Below are positions 11,648-22,100 of a DNA stretch of 64,000 nt, one piece after another. Each line of letters opens with the position of its first letter. Positions within the stretch are counted from its first letter, which is position 1. Origin of the DNA: Calliopum simillimum (lineage: Eukaryota > Arthropoda > Insecta > Diptera > Lauxaniidae). Made by a program: the position numbers and the translations under genes. Below the pieces are notes generated by a model. That model was not told where the DNA came from and did not search any database. It saw nothing but the letters and a program-made list of their open reading frames with translations. Where the stretch lies: the NCBI GenBank assembly GCA_951812925.1, contig OX638368.1, positions 122,039,309 through 122,103,308 of the forward strand, given 5' to 3'.

Positions 11648-12234
11648 GCCCAAAATCTGCAGTTATTCCGGAAAATATAAAAAAGGTCACAGAACACTTA
11701 GTTTTAGAAGACCCTTAAGTGAAACTGTGCTCGCTGCAAGGAGATATGGCTTGATTGAGAAGATGATCGCCAAAACAAACGCCTATTTTGAGGCCAAATA
11801 TAAATCTTTCTGCAAGAAAGTTATCGAAATATCAGAGAAGCGCTGGAAAATTTGTATCGCGCTCGAAAATAACTATGTTTATGAATTCTGTCGAATTTAA
11901 CCAAAAAAGTTGTTTTTCATTATTAACCGGGTCGGAACTTATCAGCCAATAAATATCCAATACATATGTTTATTCACATTTTCGTATTCGGTTCTAATTA
12001 CGATAACCTATTGTCAAACAGCAATATTACATATTAAATTGTCATCGCTTAACAGCATCTTATCGCGAATCAAATAAATTGCGTTTTCCTCTATATCTCA
12101 TACTATCGGCTCGTAATCAGTTAATAAAAACCAACAACTAAATGAATTTTTTCTGTTTTTATCTCTAGCCATTTAGCAATAAGACTAAGTAGATAACTCT
12201 ACATACTTACTAGATTATGGCCCGTAAGATTGTT
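11648..12234. other. Upstream region of APN-2 promoter
   Basis: No gene recognised. AGATAA at 12191-12196, close to the TATA box, is a possible GATA-factor site of the kind used by insect gut genes. That functional reading is inference. Confidence 0.3.
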
Positions 12235-12270
12235 TATAAATAGTAGTCAAAGTAAATGCTAAAAATCAGT
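12235..12270 (+). promoter_or_regulatory. Core promoter of APN-2 (TATA + initiator)
   Basis: TATAAATA at 12235-12242 and initiator TCAGT at 12266-12270 lie 33 bases apart (T of TATA to A of initiator), exactly as at APN-1. The flanks CCGTAAGAT upstream and ATCAGTAGGC with AAGAGTTTTT downstream resemble those of APN-1. The coding ATG is 6.9 kb downstream and directly follows an AG acceptor, so a large 5' intron filled with transposons is inferred. Confidence 0.55.
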
Positions 12271-13194
12271 AGGCTGAAGAGTTTTTACGTTTAAGTGCAT
12301 AAATCGTATAATACACTTTTTGGTTCGAGTGTTTATTAGCGGTTTAACTTAAAAGGTGCGCATGATTATTTTTTTTTTTTAACAAAAAAAATTGCAATTC
12401 CATAAAAAAAATATAATATTCATAACTGAAAAAAACAAATTTATACATAACAAAAAATTAAATAATTATTTAAAGTTGCACAGAAATTTATTATTATTTT
12501 TTATAACTGCCAGTATTGGAGTACTGAATTTCACCACATTACTATAGAGCACATTAAAAGCAATAAAAGGAATCCATTTCCAACTAAAAAATACTCTAGA
12601 CAAAAAAGTTACCAGCTTTCAAAAGTCAGATTTCAAAAGCTCGTAATAAGTTGAAGTGTTCAGTTTAACTCGGGAATCTAAAAGCACAGTATTAGAAGAG
12701 ACATAGAAAAAAACATAATCTGATTAATCTGGTATTTCATTTCAAGAAGTATGCTTGAATTAAAAAAAAAAAAGTGTCTCCCAATACATTATCCCCTGTC
12801 TGCCTTAACTACGTACGTAGCTAAATTTTTCTTAAATCTTTAAAATTTTCTGACTTTTTTACTGATAAAATATTAAAAAAGTATATACAAAGGCGATATA
12901 TGCATGTATGCACTTAAGTCACATAATTTTTTCGCTCAATCTGGCAACTCTTACAGCGGAAAGTGATAATCGGCAAAGTGCGATAGCACAAAGTTCAGAA
13001 TTCGTGAAACCAATAAATAACAAGTAAGGGTGTTACATTTAGCTTGGCCAACAATAAAATACCCTACACTGTATCATTGTAAAAATTTTGCTTGTATGGG
13101 AGGTGCTACGCCCCGTTCTCCAAGTTAGCTTAGTTTTTGTTCAGACCTTCCACATTTTATTTATTTATTAATTAATCTGTACGAAATTTTATAC

Positions 13195-13390
13195 GCCTGA
13201 TCAAGAAAATGACATCAATATGATATACAAAATTTGCCAGTGACAGACCTAAATGTGATATCAGAGTGATATAAGTATTAAATTGCTTGGCGTATACCAA
13301 CATGATATCAAAAAATTATGTCAAAATTATATCAAAAAAGTATATCCAATTAACATAAAAGAATGATATCAAAATTATATCACAAATGTA
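13195..13390. repeat. Cluster of palindromic TGATATCA motifs, first block
   Basis: The block holds repeated TGATAT, GATATCA and ATATCAAAA motifs at irregular spacing, such as GTGATATCAGAGTGATAT and AACATGATATCAAAA. The same motif family reappears at 15035-15225. It resembles an AT-rich variant satellite or transposon subterminal repeats. Confidence 0.5.
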
Positions 13391-13392
13391 TT

Positions 13393-13775
13393 AGCCGTGT
13401 TTTTTTTGACGCGTATATACAATTGTGGATACCTTCAAATTGCGATAACTTTAGAACGGTGAGTCGTACGATAAAAAGTCCAAGAGTCTTTTTCAAGGAG
13501 ATCCACATGCTCTACATATAAATTTAATCTTTTGTAAAAAAAAAATAATTATTTAGAAGTTATTTAAAAAAAAGTGATTTTTTGCCATTTATCGGCGCTA
13601 ACCAGTTTTTATAAAATACCTCCATAAAAATAAATTGTTTTGAATATAGAATGAAAGAGAACGTGATTCTCCATAAAAAAGTTTCTCAGAGTTCTATTGT
13701 GTGACTTACTGTTCATGAGTTATCGCAATTTGAAGGTATCCACAATTGTATATACGCGTCAAAAAAAACACGGCT
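13393..13775. mobile_element. MITE with roughly 58-base terminal inverted repeats
   Basis: The left terminus AGCCGTGTTTTTTTTGACGC and right terminus GCGTCAAAAAAAACACGGCT are perfect complements, and pairing continues through the ATACAATTGTGGATACC and GGTATCCACAATTGTAT blocks. ATT on both sides may be a 3-base target duplication. It is about 383 bases without a transposase, in the inferred 5' intron of APN-2. Confidence 0.8.
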
Positions 13776-13859
13776 ATTAATAATGCACAATTTGAATAAA
13801 ATATCTATAAAAGTAAATTGCATAATTAAAATCGAAGTTAAATTGTAAATTAAAAATGA

Positions 13860-14400
13860 AATTGAAGATTATTCTTCGGCTTTATCTTCCGGCAGGTTGT
13901 CATGAGTTTCCGAAGAGGTTGAAAAGTTGGACTTGAGTGCCGAGGGTTTTGTTTGGTTGCAAACCGTCAACGACCTGCCTATTGTCTTTTTGATGTCCAC
14001 AACGGTGACTTCTCAAACCCTTTCACCTTTGTGATTGCAGCTGAAAATATTTATTTATAAATGAATAATGAAATGCCATTATCGTTGTCGAACATTACTT
14101 TTCAACAATATATTTGTCATGCTCCCTTTAAAAAAGAGCTTGCCAGTTTTCCCCTCTTACCCTTCATATTTAGCAGTGACTCCATTCGAAATAATAGCAG
14201 TGAGCATATGCATCATGCATTGTTGTAAATTCCATTTACAATTTGCTGGAATTTGATGCAACATTTGTTCGATCTGAAAAACATTGCAAAAAATTATTCA
14301 TTATTACCACTTGACATCACTCTCCATGGCTTTTTCAAGAGCTAGAAAGCGACATGCGTTTCTAAAGGAAACCTGACTCCGCATGCTTCATTGACTCGCA
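13860..14400. other. Spacer between two palindromic elements
   Basis: No convincing gene. Short frames only; a C/T-richer stretch around 13870-14040 has no recognised protein. Confidence 0.3.
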
Positions 14401-14411
14401 TTGGTTCAAAT

Positions 14412-14910
14412 CACACCTCTCCTGAACGAACTTTTAGGTTTATGAAAATTTCGACGAAATCTAACAATGGGGTACTTTTCTGTCATGCTGATACTTCAAT
14501 ATTTCGTTTAAACGAAAATCGGATCAGCTAGTATTCGCGAAATATCGCAAAAATACATATCCCATACAAAATTAAAAAAAAACACAACAAATAAATATAA
14601 AAATAAAGACATATATTCAATGTATTTTGCAATGCTGAATCGGAATCTGGCCTTAGAATTGCTGTGTCTCAAAAACGGTATGAGATACAGCATTGCAAAA
14701 TGCATTAAATATATGTCTTTATTTTTATATTTATTTGTTGTTTTTTTTAATTTTGTATGGGATATGTATTTTTGCGATATTTCGCGAATACTAGCTGATC
14801 CGATTTTCGTTTAAACGCAATATTGAAGTATCAGCATGACAGAAAAGTACCCCATTGTTAGATTTCGTCGACATTTTCATAAACCTAAAAGTTCGTTCAG
14901 GAGAGGTGTG
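14412..14910. mobile_element. Large near-perfect palindrome (foldback)
   Basis: Left arm 14412-14640 and right arm 14690-14910 are reverse complements with few mismatches. CACACCTCTCCTGAACGAAC is mirrored by GTTCGTTCAGGAGAGGTGTG. The loop is about 50 bases. The two opposed reading frames in the arms encode nearly the same peptide because of the palindrome and are not genes. It is non-autonomous and of unknown superfamily. Confidence 0.8.
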
Positions 14911-15034
14911 AAATGGAGTGGAGCTAGACGGTCCACACAATCGCAATGATTTAATAGTCGCCACTTTTTTTAGAAACGACTTTTTTGCACTTTTCCGCGT
15001 ATTAATTTTTTCTTTTGATCGTTTATTTTCATTC

Positions 15035-15225
15035 AACTATCAAAATGATATCCTAAATTGTATGTCAGCAGCTAATTCAAATATGATATCATTTTGATAA
15101 CCATTTCAGATACAACATTTACATATATTTCGATGATATCAAAATGATATCATAAAGCTGTATTTTAGCAGTCGATACAATATGATATCATTTTGATAAA
15201 CATGATATCAAAATGATATCCTAAA
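15035..15225. repeat. Cluster of palindromic TGATATCA motifs, second block
   Basis: ATGATATCATTTTGATAA and ATCAAAATGATATC alternate several times, including back-to-back inverted copies near 15190-15220. It is the same motif family as at 13195-13390. The region can form many short hairpins. Confidence 0.55.
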
Positions 15226-15299
15226 ATTATTTTCAATCCCATCAATTATCTTTAATGACGAAGGCAGTGTAAAAAATTTCATTGAATAATCTTGCTAAG

Positions 15300-15365
15300 T
15301 TTTCCCGTGAAAATTATTTCCACAGACAGACGGACATGGCTATATCGACTCAGGAGATTACGTGT
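15300..15365 (-). repeat. Fragment of dispersed GTCCGTCTGTCTG repeat
   Basis: CAGACGGACATGGCTATATCGACTCAGGAG is the reverse complement of a block found in the longer copies at 33340-33965, 43690-44600 and 46125-46915; only the landmark halves CAGACGGACATGG and ATATCGACTCAGG are needed to find it. Confidence 0.5.
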
Positions 15366-15644
15366 CGCCACAATTGGGTGTCTTACTCCTTATTTTGAGT
15401 GATTTGATATGCCAAAAAGTCTTGAGAAATAGTTTCGCACGTTAAGCCAAGAAATTTTTTTAACTCAAGTAACAATTTTCGTTAAACCCCTTTTTGGATA
15501 ACTATAATGGTCTTTTCGTGGAAAATGTACGCTATAAAAAATTATTTAGGATCACTGAAGATGTCAACCAAATTTTAACGAATAGGGTCCCAAATGTTAA
15601 ACCGTGATTCAAGAAAAAATAAATTTAGCATCAACACTGTAATA

Positions 15645-17759
15645 TATTAGCCTGGTTTTAGTGTTGTATGAAAAAAAAAATACAGCGATATTGATAGCTT
15701 GCACGGGCTAATTTTGTTAGGTTACTCAAAAAACTGATTCTAAAAAAATTTGGTCCCAATTGGAGAGGGGTAACACCTGCCCCATCGGGCCCAAAGAGGG
15801 GCACCTTTGCAAAAATTTCACGAAAATAATTCATAGCTCTCCCGGGGTGACCCCTAGAGGGGTAAAATGTATGACCAGGTTACATTATTTTTTTCTTCCC
15901 AAAATTTTTTACAAAATCCACATTTTTGAAAATTCGCTGTAACTGTTCCAGAATGACCCCAAGATAGATAAGATGTATGACCAGGTCCCATTATTTTTTT
16001 ATTCCCAACATTTTAATGTGACAGACCTACCCCGTATCTGTCCCCCTTTTTGGGATCCCCCTAGAAAAAACTCAAAAAATTAAAAAAATTTCTAAAAATA
16101 GTTCAAAGCTCCCACGGAGTGACCTCTAGAGTGGTGAAATGTATGACCAGGTTCTATTATTTTTTCCTCTCCAACATTTTTTCTTGACACACTTGCACCC
16201 TATCTGCCACCCTTCTGAGGGCCCCCTTCAAAATCCACTTTTTTGAAAATTTGCTGCATTTGTCCCGGGATGCCCGCAATATAGGCTTAATATCCAATTA
16301 GTTCCTATTATTTTTTGTTCCCTTATATTTTTCGTTGACACACCTACCCCCTAAAATCCACCTCTTTGGGCGCCACCCCTACAAAAACGCAAAAAAAATT
16401 AGGAAAAATTAGGAAAAATATCGAAAAATAATTCTTAGCTCCCCCGGAGTATTTCATAGAAGAGTAAAACGTAAAACCAGGTCCAATTATTTTTTCCGAC
16501 ACTCCCCCCAAGCCAATCTACCTCCTATCTGTCACCCTTCTGGAGGTCCCCCTACCAAGTCCAAATTTTTGAAAATTCGCTGTAACTATACCGTAATCAT
16601 TCTCAGCAGCGTAAAAAAGCTGATAGAGGGGTTCATAAAATGGAATTAAGTGCCCTTTGTCAACGACATGGCTGAAAGTGGCGTAAAGATTGCTCAAGAC
16701 TACAATGAAGGCCTCTGGTGAAATCAAGGTGATTTTTAAGGCTAGCTATAGTCATCACAAGTTATAAGAAACTATTGCCAACAAGCAACCAAAAGAGGCT
16801 TATCTAACTCTAAATTCTTTTTTAATTTAATTGATTTACGTATTATTTTTCGATGGCTTATGAAATAAATGAACATAAGTAAGTGAAATGAAACGAATGT
16901 TTTTAACCGCGCCAGGGCATGATATGTAACAATTAAACTGTGTCACTTTATAAGTGAACTCCTATATTGAAGTGTTTTTATCGGGGTAGCCCCAAAAGGG
17001 TGGCAGATAGGAGGCAGGTGTGTGAGGGGAAAATATTGGGGATAAAAAAATAATAGGATCTTGTGATACATTTGTCCCATATAGGGGTCACCAGGGATAG
17101 TTACAGCGAATTTTCAAAAATTTGGACTTGGTAGGGGGACCTCCAGAAGGGTGACAGATAGGAGGTAGATTGGCTTGGGGGGAGTGTCGGAAAAAATAAT
17201 TGGACCTGGTTTTACGTTTTACTCTTCTATGAAATACTCCGGGGGAGCTAAGAATTATTTTTCGATATTTTTCCTAATTTTTCCTAATTTTTTTTGCGTT
17301 TTTGTAGGGGTGGCGCCCAAAGAGGTGGATTTTAGGGGGTAGGAGTGTCAACGAAAAATATAAGGGAACAAAAAATAATAGGAACTAATTGGATATTAAG
17401 CCTATATTGCGGGCATCCCGGGACAAATGCAGCAAATTTTCAAAAAAGTGGATTTTGAAGGGGGGCCCTCAGAAGGGTGGCAGATAGGGTGCAAGTGTGT
17501 CAAGAAAAAATGTTGGAGAGGAAAAAATAATGTAACCTGGTCATACATTTCACCCCTGTAGGGGTCACCCCGAGGGAGCTATGAACTATTTTCGTGAAAT
17601 TTTCGCAAAAGTGCCCCTCTTTGGGCCCGATGGGGCAGGTGTTACCCCCATCCGATAGGAACCAAACTTTGGTATAATCAGTTTTTTTGAGTAACCTAAC
17701 AAAATGGGCCCATGCAAGCTATCAATATCGAAAAAACGCGCACTAAAACCAGGCTAATA
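15645..17759. mobile_element. FB-type foldback element with tandem-repeat arms
   Basis: Outer termini TATTAGCCTGGTTTTAGTG and CACTAAAACCAGGCTAATA delimit 2.1 kb. The left arm (to about 16590) consists of related units of roughly 160-280 bases. Each unit carries a GTATGACCAGGT-like block, ATTATTTTTTC, an ATCTGYCACCC-like block and GAAAATTCGCTGTAACT. The right arm (from about 17098) is the inverted version with one unit fewer, and a stray inverted unit lies at 16980-17097. The central loop (about 16600-16980) shows no recognisable gene. Long inverted repeats built from tandem units, with a unique loop, match foldback (FB) transposons. Unequal repeat number between arms is typical of recombination within them. 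Confidence 0.8.
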
Positions 17760-17764
17760 ATATA

Positions 17765-18570
17765 TATTATATATATATTAGGGTGGGCCAAATTGTATGG
17801 ACGAAATTTTATCGACCTCGGCTACCACCCTATGTGAAAGTTCATTCAATTCTATGAATATTTGCCCAAGGAACCATACCTCTGCGTTCAACTTTAGTTC
17901 GGCGCATTTTTGATCGAAAATTTTACCTTTTATGAATATTTTTTTTATTTTCATAGTAAATTTTAAAAATTTTTATGAAGACAAAAGTAATGTCATTATA
18001 TGATTTGGCTGATATTCTGTCAGTAATCAATTGAATTGAATTTTGTTTACACAGAAAGTTCACTTGATAGTGTGGAATTGATGCTTTATATTTAAAAAAG
18101 TGATATAGGTCCAATAGCCGATTATTATGACCGACTTTCAAAATAAACGATTCATATTTTTGGATGAATTTTTTCAAACAAAATACCAACCTAGGCTGAA
18201 AGTTCATTCAATTTGATGAATATTTGCCAAAGGAACCATACCTCTACGTTCAATTTTAGTTCGGCGCATTTTCGATTTAAAATTTTACCTTGCGTTTAAT
18301 ATTTATTTTTATGCTTGATTTTCAAAATTCTCATAGAGACAAAAGTAATATCATAATATGTTTTGGCTGGTATTCTGTGAGTATTCAATAAAATTGAATT
18401 CTGTTTTCACGAAAAGTTTACTTGATAGCGTGAAATTGATAATATTCATTCTAAAAAATTATATACTTATACCAAAAATCCATGTAAAAATATGACTCGT
18501 TTATTTTGAAATCGGTTATTTGACCGATAAAATTTTTTGGAATAAATATAATCAATTTCACGCTATCAAG
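17765..18570 (+). repeat. Tandem duplication of a roughly 360-base unit
   Basis: Two successive copies begin with TGAAAGTTCATTCAATT at 17838 and 18198, followed by GGAACCATACCTCTRCGTTC, a GTTCGGCGCATTTT block, GACAAAAGTAATRTCAT and a CTTGATAGYGTG block. The copies differ by about one base in eight. The block is preceded by AGGGTGGGCCAAATTGTATGG, a terminus-like sequence. No coding potential. Confidence 0.65.
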
Positions 18571-18599
18571 TAAACTTTTCGTAAAAACTGAACCCAATT

Positions 18600-19148
18600 T
18601 CATTTGGGAGCCATTGGTGAAATGAAATGGAAATTATCGTGAAGCATGGCATATAATGAAGCCGAAGAAGTTTATGCTGTGTCATTCTATACAAAATTAT
18701 CGTGGCTTTTAAGAATTTCCGCTCAATTTCTTATAATTGGTTTAAAAAAATCATTGTAATAGTTTACAATTTTCTCACCGAAGATTTATGGGGTGATTTG
18801 CGGTTGCTTTCAGATTTATTTGACGTTGAATAAGGTTTTACATGATGAATGAGGTGGAAACGCCCTATTACACTTCAATAAAGATAAAATTCCATTGAGG
18901 TGAAAAGTATTAACATTTTTCAAATAACATGCTAATATTTTGTTTTGTTTTATTTTAAACTGAACAGAAAATTCAAACTAATTTACTTCACTCATAGTGC
19001 AAGCTTAGTATTTAGTTATATTATACAATTTGGGCTGATAACTTTTAGTTTTACAACATAAGCAAGACCTTACTTTTAAATTGCCAAGGCTTTCAAGTAG
19101 AGCCTTTAACATTTTATTAACCTTATAAATTATTTGTTATCATTTCAG
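18600..19148. other. DNA upstream of APN-2 coding exon 1
   Basis: AT-rich, ends in a polypyrimidine tract and TTTCAG acceptor at 19148 directly before the ATG. No separate gene recognised. Confidence 0.4.
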
Positions 19149-22100
19149 ATGTCCTTCGCCCGTTCATCTGCTGTTTTGGCAGCAACTCTATGGCTTTTTG
19201 CCTGCATTGCTGCTGCGCCAGTTGATGAAGTCAGTCCTCAACCACGTGCTGATGATCCAGATTATCGTCTACCTCTCACGATCAAACCATCAGCATACAA
19301 TTTAACATTCCGTCCATATTTACTGGAAAGTGATGCTAAACGTTTTACTTTCGATGGAGAAGCTTACATCAACATAACAGCAACTGTGACCACAAACATA
19401 TTGATTATCCACTCTAAAAATCTAAACTACACAGTAGCTCAATATTGGTTAGCAGAACCAGCAGATACTAAATTAGAATTGGGAACACCTGTCACTGATG
19501 CAGTTACCGACAAGAGTACCTTCACTTTGACCAACAATCAAAATTTTGTTGCTAATGTCAAATATACATTATACTTCAAATATGTTGGTTCCATGGATGA
19601 TGATATGGGTGGTTTCTATCGCAGTTCCTACACGGATGAACACAATGTGACTAAGTATGTTGTAATAATTTGTATTTGAAGTACATACATGATATGATAC
19701 ATACTCGTAATTTGAACTTTTGAACATTTTTCAGATGGTTGGGTTCGACTCAATTCCAGACAAATGATGCACGTCGCGCTTTTCCATCATTTGATGAACC
19801 CAAATTTAAGGCTGCCTTTGATGTGACCATCATTCGACACAAGAGCATGAAGACATTCAGTAATACACGCATTGTCAATAGCATAAAAGATGGGTAAGAA
19901 AAAATTTAAGTTCTCTTTTTTAATACTTTATGAAAATAAACTTACAAAGCACTGAAAATTCTAAAAGTGTCTTGTGCCAGAACTATTCACCCATAGCCGT
20001 TTTCTTGTTCTGTTATATTTATAATCTGGAAAATCCAAACTTTTATTTATTTTAGTTTAGAACTTCTCAAAAAATAAAAGAGATACAGCCGCATTCGGAC
20101 TCAGCATCGAAATTTATATTGAAAATTACTTTTCTTATTTTTATTTTTTGCTAATTTTCTAAAAAATGCAAAATTTTACTTTTTTCACAAAAAAAAAAAA
20201 AATTCTTAAAAATACAATGGGGGTGTTCCTTAAAACGTGTAAATGCCTTGTAAGCTCGTAATATGTAATTGTCAAAATCAATACGAACTTTATCAGTTTT
20301 ACGAGCTTAAGAGGTTTTTACACGTTTTAAGGAATTTGCTGATGAACAGGCAAAAGCAGGTGTGCTACTCGAAGGATAACCGTTAAGCGTATCACTTCCC
20401 TTGCAGCACCACAATGTTATATATCAGAAATCGCTTTACTGTGGGGCTAATCTAAAATGGATAAACTCAAAGCAAAAAAACCAAAAATTTTTGGCCAACT
20501 TTCTGTAAAGATAAAACCAACTATCTTTTCTCTATATCTCGTAAACTGTTGTAGGAGCCATCACTGGACACTGTCTTATTGAGCATTCTAACTTATAGTT
20601 AGTGTCGTGTCGGTGGTCTGATGAAGACGTAGAGGAGAATTTGGAACATATACTGTGTTTTTATCCAGCGCTTTGCAGAACCAGACTTAAAACCCTTTGA
20701 CAAATGTTTTTAACAATCTTGAAGCACTTTCAGATACTGGTCCAAAACCAATCAAAAACTTCGCAATGGCTTCTAAAGTCTTCACGCTTAAGCCAGAAGA
20801 GGGCTGAAAACCCATTATTACATCTAATTAATTACACCTGCGTGACTCAACGTCTGGGATGATGTGGTATCACTATGGACCTTTTTGGTCTATGTGTTGC
20901 TAATTTACCGCCACTTAAACCTAACCTAGGTTAGGTTAGGTTAGCGCGGGAGGTGGCAGTTGCCATCATAATTTAGGCCGCGATCAGGCCCATTGTATAC
21001 CCGATATATAACTTCGTTGTTAACCTATGTGAACCATTTAGAAATTTTTATAAACTCCAAAATGGATTTTGAACTCTTATGAGCTATATCTTCAAGAGAG
21101 TCGAAGAAGTGACTTTCGAACACCTTGTAACGTCGGTTAGCCAACGCTGGGCATTCACAAAGGAAATGAAAAATGGACTCTTCGACGTCAGAATCTTTAC
21201 AACTTCTACAAAGATCTCCTACGTCAGTAAGGCCCAGTCTAGAAGCGTGTCTGCCTATAAAATAGTGCCCTGTAATGACACCAATTAAAGTTCTGAGACT
21301 TTGTCTATCTAATGAAATAATTCTACGTGTTCTGTTAGCGTCATACAGTGGCCATATCGCCCTCGACGTAACACATGTAGTTAAGTTTGACCATCTAAAA
21401 TTAGCCCACAAAATACATTTAGAGTCAGTGTTGACTCTTATCAATGCAAGTGGTTTCATAATATAGGTTTCAGAAATTATGTCAGTTAAAGACCCTTTCC
21501 TAGCAAGTTCATCAGCATTTTCATTACCAACGAAATTACTGTGTCCAGGAACCCAACATATTGTAAGATTACATAGCTGCCCTACTTCACATTGGGATTT
21601 CCTGCAGCTAAGGACTAAACGAGACTTAGTAATATTGGACCCAAGGGCCCTAATGGCTGCCTGACTATCAATGTAAAAAACAAATGAGTCACTACATTCA
21701 TTAATTTTGGGTTTAATAATTTGGCATGCCTTCCACACAGCCAGAATTTCCGCTTGAAATACACTGCAGTAACGGGGTATAGCAAAAGACTCGCTGCTAT
21801 TCAAGTCTTTGGAAAAGACCCCAGCACCTACACCAGACTCCATTTTCGAGCCGTCAGTGTATATTTCTTTGGAATTCAGAATCGGAGTCCAACCTTTTCT
21901 TTCAGGTATTTTCACTTGAAAGTTGGTTGAGAACGTTAAAGTGGGATTGATGTAATCAGTCCCATTGTCAATATCACAACCAGGGAATTGTGCAAAAATA
22001 CTGCCATGGCCATAAGGTTTCGACTTCCAGAAGCCCGATTCCTTCAACCTGATGGCACCTTTTGCTGCAACTCCTTTAGCGTAAATAGCATGGGGCTCCA

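Noticed and set aside
14508..14814. Two similar opposing frames of about 65 codons
   Set aside because: They are mirror images created by the palindrome at 14412-14910.
21079..21930. Plus-strand frames opposite the LINE
   Set aside because: They are shadows of the real minus-strand RT/RNase H frame.
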